Shown: positions 11,851 through 24,226, counted from the stretch's first letter. The stretch: 64,000 nucleotides of DNA from Strigamia acuminata (GCA_949358305.1 OX442320.1:11052259-11116258); one strand, 5' to 3'. A program made the numbers and translations. The notes: generated from the letters alone by a model not told the origin.

Positions 11851-13152
11851 CTAAAGGTCAAAAAATACATTTTTGTTATCAAAACTTGCTGCTATCGACG
11901 GCCGCCATGTTTCCGCCGGACAAACAAACTTTTGTTCATTTTTTAAAAATTAAAAATAAATAAATAAAAATATGTTTGAAAAAAATCTTGTTTTGTACTT
12001 AAAAATTGTAAATGTTGCAAAATTTCATGTTCTATTATAATTTTTTGTAAATAAAAATAAAAATTTAACTGTCAAAATTCAAATTTGTTTTTAAATTTTG
12101 ACACTAGGGGTGACGCCGCCATTGGAAATGTTAAACATTTTGTAAAATTAAAGCAAAAATGTGCATCAGGCATTAAAGTGCGGTCAAAATAGACATCAAA
12201 TATGTTTATTTAGCGGAAAATATTGAAATTATTATAAAATAAACCCGAAAAATGTGTTTTTTATGCATACTCGTGCAGGAAAGCCAACCCGAGTCAAAAA
12301 TAGGTTGAAATAAGTGCCAAGTTGAGGCTAAATTTAAATCGCGTATAAATTCGTCTTTTTTAATTCGGTTGTCAATCATTTTTTGATATTTTAGTGCGAA
12401 AATAAATAAATAAAATTGTAAAATCGGAAATTGTGAAATCAATGAAATCGAGCGACCGGTTATAAAGACGAATTTATAGACTTACCGATTAAAAATTAAA
12501 GGATCAAGCATAGGAATGCGATAAATCGTAAACTTGGCCATGGAAATAATAAGAATGACAACGAATTTAGAGAAGATTGAGCGCAAAAAGCCAAAGACTG
12601 CAATTTGAGATGAACGAATGGCTGCAATGGCGATGAACAGGCATGAGTAATGCACAAGCGATCGATTACATGCGTCAGTCGTCATTTAAAGACGACATTT
12701 TTAATTCCTCCTTTTCAATTATTTATTTATTTATTTATTTTAAATAAAATTCTAACCAAAATACTTTTATTTATTATTTTTGAATGCTACGACTAAAATT
12801 CTCCAGGATAACATTGGTAAACATCGGAAAACAAATTCCAGTGTACTTGTGAATACGTAATTCGTTGATCCCGTTCACAACTCCACTGGGATTAGCAAAT
12901 CCGCGATGTTTACCTCGCTGGTTACTCGATTTCAGCAAATAAACGTCTTATTTTTTTAAATATAAAATAGTATTTATTTCTAAAATAAAATCCATAACAT
13001 AATACTGCTATTTTGAGCCAAATCCATTACTTATGTGACCTCAAATGCGATTTTTCATCGGAAAATGTTCAAAAATCGTTCAAACTCAACAACAAATTCA
13101 TCAAAAAATATGAAAATATTTTTAAAAATATCTTCAAAAACAACAATTTATA
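11851..13152. other. Spacer between the Ly6-type gene and the IL-17-receptor-like gene
   Basis: No conserved coding exon is seen. On the minus strand a donor GTAAGT at 12485 follows a 67-codon open frame (12482-12685) that does not join the Ly6 frame, so it is best read as a 5' UTR exon of that gene. AT-rich DNA near 12960-13000 with AATAAA words may hold the 3' end of the receptor gene. Partial copies of a GTTCACAACT...ACTGG motif lie near 12840-12895. Confidence 0.45.
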
Positions 13153-16100
13153 TTAATAAGATTTGGGCCTTGTTGTTCCATTCGCAGCACTCGGTTTCCT
13201 GTAATTTTCCAGAAACAATTTGAAATCCTGGAGCGTCGTATCGCCCGCCATCTTCCAAAACTGCTCAAATTTCTTCTCACTTATGACGTCACCGTTCACG
13301 TTGTGTAAGAACCCGAACAAATGCGCGAAATACGAAGGCAGCGAATAAGTATGAAGATAATGATTTTCCAGCACTTTAAATGTGTTTTCATTCTCGATGA
13401 TGAGCCTTATTTAAATCATTAAGAAAAAATAAAAATGGCGGAACGTAAATTCAAAATGGCGGCTGTTTTGTTTTTCTTACTCGACAATGGCGACGTTCTC
13501 GCTCGACCATTTGCTCGGCCAGCCCGCGACGATGTTTTCGCGGCAGCTGAGGAAAATGGCTTCGGCGAAGTTGTTTGCGATTAAAGTGTTTTCGAGATCT
13601 GTGATTGGTTTGATGAAAATGACTTTGTTGCAGTCGTTCATCGTGCGACTAATTGTGTCGTTCGCTAACGTTAAGTTTAGTCGGCCGCAATCGTCTCGCA
13701 CTGTCGATGGATTCGCCACAACGACCTTGGGGAAAAGATTGCATTTAGTTTATAACAAAAATTTTAATTTTCAATGGAAAATGCATTTTTCTGGTAAACA
13801 AATGCATTTTTTTAGTGCAAAATGCATCCTTTTTAGAGCAAAATGGGCATTTTTTACTGCAAAATGTGCATTTTTTACTGCAAAATGTGCATTTTTTACT
13901 GCAAAATGTGCATTTTTTACTGCAAAATGTGCATTTTTTACTGCAAAATGTGCATTTTTTACTGCAAAATGTGCATTTTTTACTGCAAAATGTGCATTTT
14001 TTACTGCAAAATGTGCATTTTTTACTGCAAAATGTGCATTTTTTACTGCAAAATGTGCATTTTTTACTGCAAAATGTGCAATTTTTACTGCAAAATGTGC
14101 AATTTTTACTGCAAAATGTGCATTTTTTACTGCAAAATAAATTTCTTACATAAAAAAATGCATCTTTTTGCGAAAATGCATTTTTCTGCTCAAAAATATA
14201 CATTGTTGCAAATAATGCATGTTTTAAGTGCAAAATGCATGATTTTACTGCAAAATTGCTCATTTTGGATGCAAAATTGCTCATTTTGAATGCAAAATTG
14301 CTCATTTTGAATGCAAAATTGCTCTTTTTGGATGCAAAATTGCTCTTTTTGGATGCAAAATTGCTCTTTTTGCACGCAAAATTGCTCTTTTTGCACGCAA
14401 AATTGCTCTTTTTGGATGCAAAATTGCTCTTTTTAAATGCAAAATTAATTATTTTTTACTGAAAAATACCATTTCATTTATTACCTCGCAATAATAATTC
14501 GTCCTGAGCACTTGAGCGAACTTATCAACCGCAATTTGCAAAGTCGGATCAACCGCAACCGAAACCAACATCACTTTCCTTAATTTCACCTTCGCCTTTT
14601 CTTTCACTATCCGCATGATATCTCCCACGTCTAAACTCGTGTAATCATTTCCAAAATCATCACTGGCCCCTACAAAAATCAACAAAAAAAAATTAATCCA
14701 ACAACAAAATAATAAAAACTCCTATTATTACATCTTTTCTTGAGATAATAATGGAAAACCAGCAAAACGACAGAAACCACCACAATAAAGCTGGCAATAA
14801 CCGACAAAATTATCGTTAATTCCTGCGCAGGGTTTTGTTCCGTTTTACCAGTCGATTCCACCGGCAAAATCGAAGGTAAAGCTACAAAATAATCGGAACT
14901 GTCAACTTAAAATGTCAGAAAAATCGTTTTATTTCAACAACTTACGTGCTAAAGTTACCACCTTCGAATATCTTATCAGTTGATTGTCGCCATTGCCATT
15001 AGGGCTAACACATCCGCCGCACACTGGCGAAACCTGGAATGAAACGTTTAAAACGTCTCCGAATGTGTTCACAATTCGATTAAAACTTACGTGTACACAA
15101 TAATTACCATATTCTAAATTTGTGAAGTTAATATTCAAGTTCGGCTGCTGGAAAAACGAAAAAAAACCATTGAAAAAAGATCGCAAATGTCATTTTATTT
15201 TGACGAGCTAAAAAACGGACCAATTCCAGTGCGGTTTTGAACCGGAAAAAATCAAAACCTCTATATACTGGTGTTTTTGAACCGGAAATTTGGCTCACAA
15301 CTTTACTGGAACTTGTATAGCAAATAATCCAATAGTTCTGAACCGAAAATAATGGTTACAACTCTACTGGAACTTGGAATACAAAATAACCCAGTAGTTT
15401 TGAACCGGAAATTGCGCTCACAACTCTACTGGAACCTATAAAACCAAATATTCCAGTAGTTTTGAACCGGAAATTGCGCTCACAACTCTACTGGAATTTA
15501 TAAAACCAAATATTCCAGTAGTTTTGAACCGGAAATACTGTTTACAACTCTACTGGAACTTATAAAACCAAATATCCCAGTAGTTTTGAACCGGAAATAA
15601 TGGTCACAACTCTACTGGAACTTATAAAACCAAATATCCCAGTAGTTTTGAACCGGAAATAATGGTCACAACTCTACTGGAACTTATAAAACCAAATATT
15701 CCAGTAGTTTTGAAAGGGAAATACTGTTGACAACTCTACTGGAACTTATAAAACCAAATATTCCAGTAGTTTTGAACCGGAAATTGCGCTCACAACTCTA
15801 CTGGAACTTTTATGTAGCTAAATTGCAGCAATTTATGAGTGATGATGATGTTGATTAAGCAGAGATAACTCACCCAATTCGCAGTCGATATAAAATCGGT
15901 TGCAACGTGGGAAAAATAAGAACGATTTCGACAGTTTTGAGCAAACGGTTCGCTCTGCCGCGAAAGCGTAACTCGGAGCTCTACAGGACATGGATCAAAA
16001 GGAATTAAGCTCAGCTGAATTTGTTTTCTGAATGGAACAAAAGCACAAGCGTAAAAATAAATCGAAAAAGACACAAAATAACGAACATCCGTGCCGAAAA

Positions 16101-18927
16101 GCGCCGTTAGTTAAGCGGTGATGCGTGAATGTGTGTTAGCGTAGTCGTTTTAACACTTATCGAAGAAATTGGGATTAGTGTGGTGCTTACGTAGGTGTGG
16201 GTTGTGCGGTTACAAAACCGGGCAAGTTTGCAGCTCGTGTCGATTACACACAATTGAACTCTGAATTTCTTCAGGCAAGTGTATTGCTTCGCAGACATTA
16301 AGCCGAGATCCACCTCGATAGAAAAACTGCACCGAAATTAATAATAATCCCGAAATAAATGAATAAAATGTTAGGAATAAATTCGGTTTTTCAAGAAAAA
16401 ATAAACACAAACTTTTCAGAATTTGTTTTTGGGTCGATGGAAATATTCCAGTTGTCAATGGCGCCGTCGTAAACACAATTTGTTTCTGGAATTTCAGTTT
16501 GATCTAAATAAAAATACAAAAATTAATTTTTTTGTGGTTTTAGTTAAGTAAATAGAAAAAATAATTTTCCAGTTGAGTTGTGAACGGTAAATTATGCGTT
16601 AAAAACGTTGTTTTTGTTCACAACTGTACTGGAAGTGGAAAAACATGGCGCGTTTACCCGTTAAATTGAATTTCTCAGATTTAAGTTTCTTATTAATATA
16701 TATACAAAATTCTCCTTCTTTCGGTTCCATCCGAATGTTGATACGAACAGGCTAAAAGATAACATTAAAATTAATTAAAATTTTAAAAATTTTAATTATT
16801 TTAAATAAAATCACCATCGGATCGTCGTCAAATTTTGAAGTGTCAAAAGTAAAGTGTTTTTCAATGTCACCGGAAGTGCAGTCATCATTGGGCTTTTTAA
16901 ACACGGTTATATTATAAGCAGAAGCAGAAAAATCCTTGGGAATGTCGACTTGTAGAAGCGCTTTCTGTTCGTTGTATGAGAATCCTAATGGTGTTCGTTT
17001 TCTTCTTCTTTTAACCCTTTTTAGCGTCAAAAATGACGAGATGGAAATTGCACTCACGTTTGTTAAATTCGTCGGTAGGAAATTGATATCAAACACCTAA
17101 AAAATTAATAATTTTTGTTTTTTAGATTTTTTTTATTTTTAATTTTTTAATTTATAAATTACGTTGTTTTTGTGGATTATATAAACGTCCGGATGAAATT
17201 GGATTAAATTGCACACATGATTGTTTTTGTTTCCTTCCTGGTGGATCACATGATGGAGAGTTTGGTTTTTTGCTGCGCAGGAAATCAATAAATAAGTAAA
17301 TAAGTAAATGAGATTTGTGATTTGAATTACGATATGGGAGTTGGTAAGTGCAGTTGATGAAATTTTGGGTTTTTCCCGCCGTTGTGAAGCTGAACAGATG
17401 AAATGTGATATTCTCAACGGGAAATTCCAGATCAGATTCCTTGGATGGACATTCTGGAAAGTTCGATTTAAATAAAAAATCAATTCATTTTTTGTTATTA
17501 AAATTCACTTTTTGTAGTTAAAATTTAATGTTTTTCAATTTTTTCTGTTAAAAATTCAATTTTTTTCAATTTTTTCTGTTTTAAGAATTCAATTTTTATA
17601 CATTTTTTCTATTAAAGATTAAATTTTTTCTAATTTTTTCTGTTAAAAATTCAATTTTTTCTAATTTTTTCTGTTAAAAAATCAATTTTTATACATTTTT
17701 TCTATTAAAAATTCAATTTTTATACATTTTTTCTATTAAAAATTCAATTTTTATACATTTTTTCTATTAAAAATTCAATTTTTATACATTTTTTCTATTA
17801 AAAATTCAATTTTTATACATTTTTTCTATTAAAAATTCAATTTTTATACATTTTATCTATTAAAAATTCAATTTTTATAAATTTTTTCTATTAAAAATTC
17901 AATTTTATTCGTTTTTTTTTACCATTTTGATGAAATAACGTGAAATTCACTTTTCGTCCATTAATCTGAAAATAAAGTTCATATAATTTGACCTTTTAAA
18001 GCCTTTTAATGTGTAATCATTGCGTTATTTGTGTAAAGGAGTGTTGCGGTAGATTACCAAGTAAAATACCAAAAAAAAAATCATTTAGAATCCGATTTAA
18101 ATAAATAAAAAAATATTATTAATCGTCTTTTCTCTTTTGAAAAATTTGAAAACTAATTAAAATAAATAGCACACAAATTTTCCTTTCGAAGTTGTGAAAC
18201 ATTCCGTAACATTTCCTTATACCGTAAATAGAAGTAAAAAATTGAAATGACGCCATCACGTGACAAAATTTCAAAATACCGATCAATTATTTCGAAAATT
18301 TCCAATTTCAATTGTGAAATCACAAAGACTTCAAAAATGAATAAACACAAATCAAAAAATCACTAAAAATTCAGATCAATTTTTGATTTTTCTCAAAGAT
18401 TTTCGTTTTTTTTCAATTTTTTCAAAATAAAGACAAAAATTTCTATTTTTCCGCCATTTTTGCCAAAAACCCAAAATCTTATGTGGGCAAAAACCGAGAA
18501 CACAATTTCACACCTGAATAACACAGAACGACATTAAATCCTTCAATAATGAAACTAAGACTGTCATTTGTGTCTTAATCTCGACTTTTTTCATCATGTA
18601 AATATACGGCAGAATGACGGTTTACGGGCGACCCGTATTAAATGCCCAATTCCCTTCACATTAATAAAACCAGTTAAGGTGAGGTTCGCGGGGGGTCAAG
18701 GGGGGGCGCTAGCCCCCCCTTGTTAAGAAAAAAAGAAAAAAAATACCCGTCATTTTTTCTTTAATTTGAACTGAATTTAATACGGGTCGCCCGTAAACCG
18801 TCATTCTACCAAATATACTCACGTAAACAACCGGTCGGGCATTTTTTGATATATTTCCGGTCACTCCGGTTGAAATTACGATAGGAAAAATCCATAACAG
18901 TACATAACAGTACGAAATACTGTCCAT
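13153..18927 (-). CDS. Interleukin-17-receptor-like type I membrane protein with SEFIR domain
   Basis: Fifteen minus-strand exons join without a frame break into 710 residues: 18810-18927, 18514-18573, 17331-17453, 17163-17272, 16815-17096, 16658-16751, 16413-16503, 16191-16326, 15874-16014, 15091-15147, 14946-15033, 14732-14881, 14485-14669, 13481-13725, 13153-13405. A signal peptide (first 24 residues) precedes a cysteine-containing, N-glycosylation-rich ectodomain to about residue 450, one membrane span (about 455-478) followed by KKRCNN, and a cytoplasmic region. That region starts a SEFIR-like fold at RKVMLVSVAVDP and continues FAQVLRTNYYCEV and CNKVIFIKP (about 515-625). SEFIR domains recruit Act1/CIKS-type adaptors in IL-17 signalling. 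A further 85 residues follow the SEFIR core. Which IL-17R subtype it resembles is not decided. The 5' exons are less certain: exon 1 could instead end at 18823. Confidence 0.85.
13847..14139. repeat. 21-bp minisatellite, about 14 copies
   Basis: A nearly perfect 21-bp unit (TTTTTTACTGCAAAATGTGCA) repeats inside intron 13 of the IL-17-receptor-like gene. Because 21 is a multiple of 3, open frames run through it on both strands; these are not genes. Confidence 0.95.
14236..14456. repeat. Second 21-bp minisatellite, about 10 copies
   Basis: Units read TGCAAAATTGCTCTTTTTGGA with substitutions (CATTTT, TTTTTGCACG). It follows the first array after about 100 bp and shares the word TGCAAAAT with it, so the two may have a common origin. 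Confidence 0.92.
15206..15805. repeat. 62-bp minisatellite, about 9 copies
   Basis: Units contain TTTTGAACCGGAAAT, CACAACTCTACTGGAAC and ATTCCAGTAG. The unit holds an inverted pair (TTCCAGTAG and CTACTGGAA). It fills most of the intron between the receptor exons at 15874-16014 and 15091-15147. Similar words occur near 11000-11340, 12840-12890 and 16570-16635. Confidence 0.92.
17500..17915. repeat. AT-rich 31-bp minisatellite
   Basis: Units resemble TATTAAAAATTCAATTTTTA plus TACATTTTTTC, about 13 copies, the last ones nearly identical. It lies in the intron between receptor exons 2 and 3. Confidence 0.9.
18611..18807. mobile_element. MITE abutting the exon 1 splice donor of the IL-17-receptor-like gene
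   Basis: Terminal inverted repeats of about 32 bp: AGAATGACGGTTTACGGGCG on the left and CGCCCGTAAACCGTCATTCT on the right. The interior is G-rich (GCGGGGGGTC). Its right end is 2 bp from the GT donor used in the best model of receptor exon 1. Confidence 0.8.
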
Positions 18928-19392
18928 GTCACCTGCCACCTCGAACGGAACATGTAAAACGATTAAAAACACAAAATACACACCGCAACCCACGCAAATC
19001 GCGAGGCAAAACCCGACCGACGTCAAACATCTAATCACGGATGCAGGCTGAACCCTGAACGGCTCCTAATGTTAAAACATCAAGAGCACATGACCCATCA
19101 TGAAAACTCAAAAGAAAAAGAAAAGAAAACCAAATAAATCAAAATAATAAAAAAAAAATTTCAATTAAAATAACTAAATTCTTCTAAATCGGTTAATTAA
19201 TATTAAACCATAAAATGTATAAAAGCATAAGGAGTTCTACTGTGCCCATCCGTAAGTTGTCGTTGCTTAAAGATGGCGACCAAATTTGAAAAATAAACAA
19301 ATAAACATCATTTTATTCCCAAATTCTTCGCTATTTTCTAATTAAATTTTATTAAAATAATAAATAAAACATTAAGCAAAAGTTTCTCATAG

Positions 19393-19464
19393 GCGATGGT
19401 GGTATAGTGGTAAGCATAGCTGCCTTCCAAGCAGTTGACCCGGGTTCGATTCCCGGCCATCGCA
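19393..19464 (+). tRNA. tRNA-Gly (anticodon TCC)
   Basis: A 72-base cloverleaf with acceptor stem GCGATGG pairing with CCATCGC and discriminator A. The A box reads TGGTATAGTGGTAA and the B box GGTTCGATTCC. The anticodon loop CTTCCAA gives TCC, reading GGA codons. There is no intron. It lies between the receptor gene and ATP6AP1. Confidence 0.96.
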
Positions 19465-19788
19465 TTAACTTTTTGCTTTTCATTTAACCGTTTTAACGGC
19501 TTAAACTCCGTCCTATCCACGTTTTAAACGTTTTAAAACAAAACAAATGCATCCTTTCATTTATATTTCTTAAATTTTTATTAATCTTTGCATAATTTAT
19601 ATGTACAGCTTGAAAAACAACAAGCAAATCGATCTGGAATGTAAATTTCTCGTATAATTACACAGTTTACAGTCAGTTTACAATTTACACGTGTAAATAT
19701 CAACACTAAAAATTATTTACAAACAAAAACAAACATGGAACTGGACATTTTTCGTGATTAAATGAATTATTCCTATATTTAACTTGGT

Positions 19789-22099
19789 CTAATCGACGCT
19801 AGGGACCGTTATTGTCTTCCCCTTCGGGTCATCGAAGCGATCCATCGTGCGAATGCTGAAAATTTGGTGGACCCCGAACGCGAGGATCAAAATCATGATA
19901 ATTGTGACGAAAATGGACGTCAGGATGGGAATGGTGAAGAAACCGACGCAATCGTACGGGTAACCGAACGTGGTTTTCTTCATGAAGGGCTCGAGTTGGA
20001 GGTGGTCGAATTTGACGGCGAATCCGTGTTGTTTTTGGTTGATGTTCTGGAAGTTGCCGGCCTGTTTGCAGGCGTAGCTTAGGCCGGCTGGGGCCCACAC
20101 GTCTCGGGTCTGCATGCCGAAGTTTCCGTTGATTTTCGGGCTGGTTACGGTCGAGTTGAGGCTGCGGAGGAGCCAGTTTCCGCGCGATTTTATGAAGTCG
20201 AAGCTGGAATTTGAGGAAAATGGTTAGAAATGTGGAAAAAATGGAAAATAAATTGGAAATTGAGAGGAAAGAATAATAAATCGTACAAAAATGGAAAAAT
20301 TCGAATAAAAATGGAAAAATTCAAATAAAAATGGAAAAATTCGAATAAAAATGGAAAAATTCGAATATATGTCGAACAATTCGAATAAAAATCGAAAAAT
20401 TCGAATAAAAATCGAAAAATCCGAATAAAAATCGAAAAATTCGAATAAAAATAGAAAATATTTTTAAAAATAATTTTTTTCTTTTAAAAACTGAAAAAAA
20501 TGCTAAAATTTCTTTAGGAATTGAAACAATTCGTAAAAAAATCGACAAAAACCGTATAAAAATCGACTACAAACCGAAAAATTTGTAAAAAAAATAATTA
20601 CGTTAGAACTAGTTCAGTTAAATCGAGTTCGTCCGTCGGCTTAATCGTGAGTATAAACCTAAAAATAAACAAATCCCAATTAACTCCGCACAACATCCAA
20701 ACACCATTTTTCAACCGTACGTCGTCGTTCCGTTATCCGACTCCGTTGAAACTTCAAAATCCTTGACTTTCAACGGCACAACGATATCGACCGTATCGTT
20801 TCCATATTTAGACACGATAAACGTCGCGTTTTTCGTGAACATCTTGGTCGAATTGTCTTTTTTGTCGTCGAACAAAACGTACCCGTCCCCGGTCTCTACC
20901 ACCTCGAGAATCTGTCTCGAAATACGGACTCGTCCTCCCTCATCGGAAGCCTAAAAATAAAAACAAAAAAATTAATTTATTAAAATAAAAAATAAAAAAT
21001 AAAAAGTTAATTCAACCGACCCAAGACGAGAGGCGGGCAGTGTACAGCATCACAAACTCAGTCGCCATCGACTCCAATTCGGCGATAATTTTACCCATTA
21101 TTTCGTCTAAATAGAACAGAAATTAAGCAAATTAATTTAATAAATTCAAAATAATTGAATTTTTCAAGTCTTTCACGCGTTAAAATTAAAAATAAGCGCA
21201 TTTTTCGAGTTATTTACATGATTAAATTAAAAAAATATTAATTTTTGAGGTATTAACACGTTAAAATAGTGAAAACAACTCGATAAATTCGTTTCTTTTG
21301 TTCTCGTTTTGTCGCACCGTTTCGTTTTAAATTATCCAAACGGTTTTTAGCCGTTTCCGTTTTAGGAAGCTCGACAAAAATTAACGTCTTCGGTGTTAAA
21401 TCGATGTTTAACGACTTCAAATCCGATTCGGCGTTCAATTTAACAACATTCCAGTTTTCTTCGATCCTCTTGAACCCATTGTCCGGTTTCTCGACGGCGG
21501 ATAACAACAAAAACGGTTTTTCTTCTAACAAATTCTAACAAAAACAACAAAATCTCAATTTTAAAAAACCAACCAAAAACAATAAAAAAAAAACAAAAAT
21601 CAACCTTCAAACTACTAAAAGAATTATTTTTATTGTTTTCCGTGTTGTACGCGTCACCGAACGTATCAAAATCCTCCAAACTCAACTAAAAAACACAAAA
21701 TGTTAATAAATTTCATAATTTTTTTTAAAATTGTGCAATTTTTACGGTATCTTGAAGAAAAACGATCAACGGTCCATTGCCGACCATCTTATCCATGAAA
21801 TCCACCTCAAATTCGCTCGTTGACAATTTGTGCAATGGCAAATTCGGTTTCTCTGGAACATGTTTACTGCAAAATATCAAAATAAACATAAATTAGCATA
21901 AATTAAAAAATACTCCCAACCAGCAAAAGCCGGTTTAAACCGGATTAAATTCCCAAATTTTCCCAAAAATCAAAACATCCAAATACAAAAACAACGTTTA
22001 ATTTCACCTGTCTGAACCAACGATTAATACTGGCACGTATTCACTAGAAATCGACCCAAAAAGCACGAAAAACACAACCCCAAAAACCAGGCCCGCCAT
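19789..22099 (-). CDS. ATP6AP1: V-type ATPase accessory subunit S1 (Ac45)
   Basis: Eight minus-strand exons (22008-22099, 21746-21866, 21605-21685, 21318-21534, 21021-21106, 20721-20950, 20602-20658, 19789-20203) give 432 residues in one frame. A signal peptide (MAGLVFGVVFFVLFGSISS) is followed by YVPVLIVGSD, a lumenal domain with several N-x-S/T sites, a conserved segment with FGYPYDCVGFF before the membrane span, and the cytoplasmic tail TMDRFDDPKGKTITVPSVD. The TMDRFDD tail is diagnostic of Ac45, which assembles with the V0 sector and guides the proton pump in secretory and endolysosomal membranes. The human protein is somewhat longer (about 470). Intron 5' of exon 8 has an 18-20 bp minisatellite. 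The start codon faces RPS23 across 258 bp. Confidence 0.93.
20285..20460. repeat. Minisatellite GAAAAATTCGAATAAAAAT
   Basis: About nine copies of a unit of roughly 19 bp (AATGGAAAAATTCGAATAAA and variants with ATCG) lie in the ATP6AP1 intron between 20204 and 20601. Confidence 0.85.
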
Positions 22100-22357
22100 A
22101 TTGATGTGATCACAAGATGACCCGAGACTAAAAATGACGTCACTCCCCAAAAACTATAAAATTTAAAATAAAACGGAAATTTAATCCCGAAAAAAAACAA
22201 ACCAAAAATCACGAAATTAATTTTCAAATTTCTAAAAATAAAACAAACAAAAAGCCGATACAAATCTTCCAACATTTCAATCCACATCCGGGGATTAGAT
22301 AAACCTCGCAAAAACTTACTGCGGGACTTCTCTACCAGTCTCTCTGTATCTAACAAG
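22100..22357. promoter_or_regulatory. Shared promoter region of ATP6AP1 and RPS23
   Basis: Only 258 bp separate the two divergent start codons, so the promoters must overlap or adjoin. On the RPS23 side the tract CTTCTCT at 22327-22333, 25 bases before the ATG, looks like a 5' terminal oligopyrimidine start, the mark of growth-regulated translation in ribosomal protein mRNAs. No TATA box is seen. Confidence 0.7.
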
Positions 22358-23261
<904 letters not shown>

Positions 23262-23392
23262 AATGTGTTTGTAAAAAAAAAAATAAAGCTGAAAATCGAG
23301 TTTTGGTTTTTGTTTTGACTTATTGACATTGACGGCGAAAATGGCGGAGGTGAATTTAGTATGTGTTTTTTTTTGTATTTGAGTGCATTTGA

Positions 23393-23479
23393 TTTGGATT
23401 TAAAATGATGAAAAATGGAATTACCAACCGAATTTTTTTATGACGATTATTCGCGGCAATTTTATCTGATTGGTCCAAA
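23393..23479 (+). ncRNA. Box C/D snoRNA candidate, copy 2, downstream of RPS23
   Basis: Nearly the same core as the intronic copy: box C ATGATGA (23405-23411), the same TGGAATTACC guide, a changed middle (TTTTTTTATGACG), and box D CTGA (23466-23469). Its closing stem has different bases, TTTGGA (23393-23398) with TCCAAA (23474-23479), so pairing is kept while sequence changes. It lies about 105 bases after the RPS23 poly(A) signal, possibly inside an intron of an unseen transcript or a longer RPS23 transcript. Confidence 0.66.
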
Positions 23480-23911
23480 ATTAATTTGCGCTTGAAACAA
23501 TAAAAGAAAACATTTTTAAAAAATTAATTGATGTTTAATTTTCTTTGAAATTCACCAATAAACGGAAATCCAGCAAGAAAATATTAATTCTAAAACTTCT
23601 AAATGTTAATTTGGGATTAGAAATAACAATAAATTCAAAATAAAACCAAAGAAAGAGTTATTAGTAATTATCGTGATTGGCACCATGCAGCCTCTAGTCC
23701 TACATGGAGGATAACTACGAACTGAACGAGGAAAACTGGATAATTTAATAAATCTATTGTATGACAGTATGACGAACCAATTGTTTTGTGTAGAGTGGGT
23801 GGCGGAAACTCATCACTTCTTGGAAAATGTATGAATAGGCTAAAAAAATTTCCACATCCATTCCAAAGTTTTATCCGTGAAATTTATTCAGTGCAAACTT
23901 TCTTGCTCAAA

Positions 23912-24226
23912 ATGAAGAACAAATTGTCGCTTTTGCTCGTCGGTTTGGCTGCAGTTGTAAGTGTCATGGCCGCCGTTCCAGTGGATTCACAACAAGAAAC
24001 GACAACACCTGCAGTAAGTTTGATTTTTGTTTGGGAGTTTTCTTGTTGGTGATATTTTACTTTTGTTATTCAGAGCCCGAGTTTCGGGCAAGACGAACTG
24101 CATGAAGCCGCGCATTTCCTAGACAATCTAACGCAAGAAGACCTTGACGCCTTGTCAGCAACTGTCAAACAAGCGCTGCGCACTTTCCTTGACGGATTAG
24201 CGAAGACAAAAACTCACGACACTTGA
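23912..24226 (+). CDS. Peptide gene 1: small secreted protein, divergent cluster member
   Basis: Two exons, 23912-24013 and 24074-24226, encode 84 residues. A signal peptide (MKNKLSLLLVGLAAVVSVMA) is followed by a Ser/Thr/Gln-rich linker and a helical region with FLDNLTQEDLDALS, the counterpart of the LK-x-L-x-x-E/D-x-x-x-M-S core of the cluster. I chose the ATG at 23912 because the signal peptide begins there; an in-frame upstream ATG at 23786 adds an unlikely extension. It lacks Lys-Arg sites and the EF-hand loop and does not have the upstream block of genes 3 to 13. AATAAA follows within 15 bases. Function unknown. Confidence 0.75.

Noticed and set aside
13487-14305. Open frames of 100-200 codons with KCAFFTAK- or KKCTFCSK-type repeats
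   Set aside because: They are readings of a 21-bp intronic minisatellite in several frames and both strands, not proteins.
13847-14456. Possible CRISPR-like array because of regular short repeats
   Set aside because: Units are contiguous with no unique spacers, and the genome is animal.
18709-19038. A 109-residue minus-strand frame beginning MIRCLTSVGFCLAICVG as a separate gene
   Set aside because: Its inner part from 18927 forms the signal-peptide exon of the IL-17-receptor-like gene; the longer upstream start adds a second hydrophobic stretch and the frame then runs into a MITE.
19338-19520. Minus-strand open frame containing GNRTRVNCLEGSYA
   Set aside because: It is the reverse reading of the tRNA-Gly gene at 19393-19464, a common false ORF.
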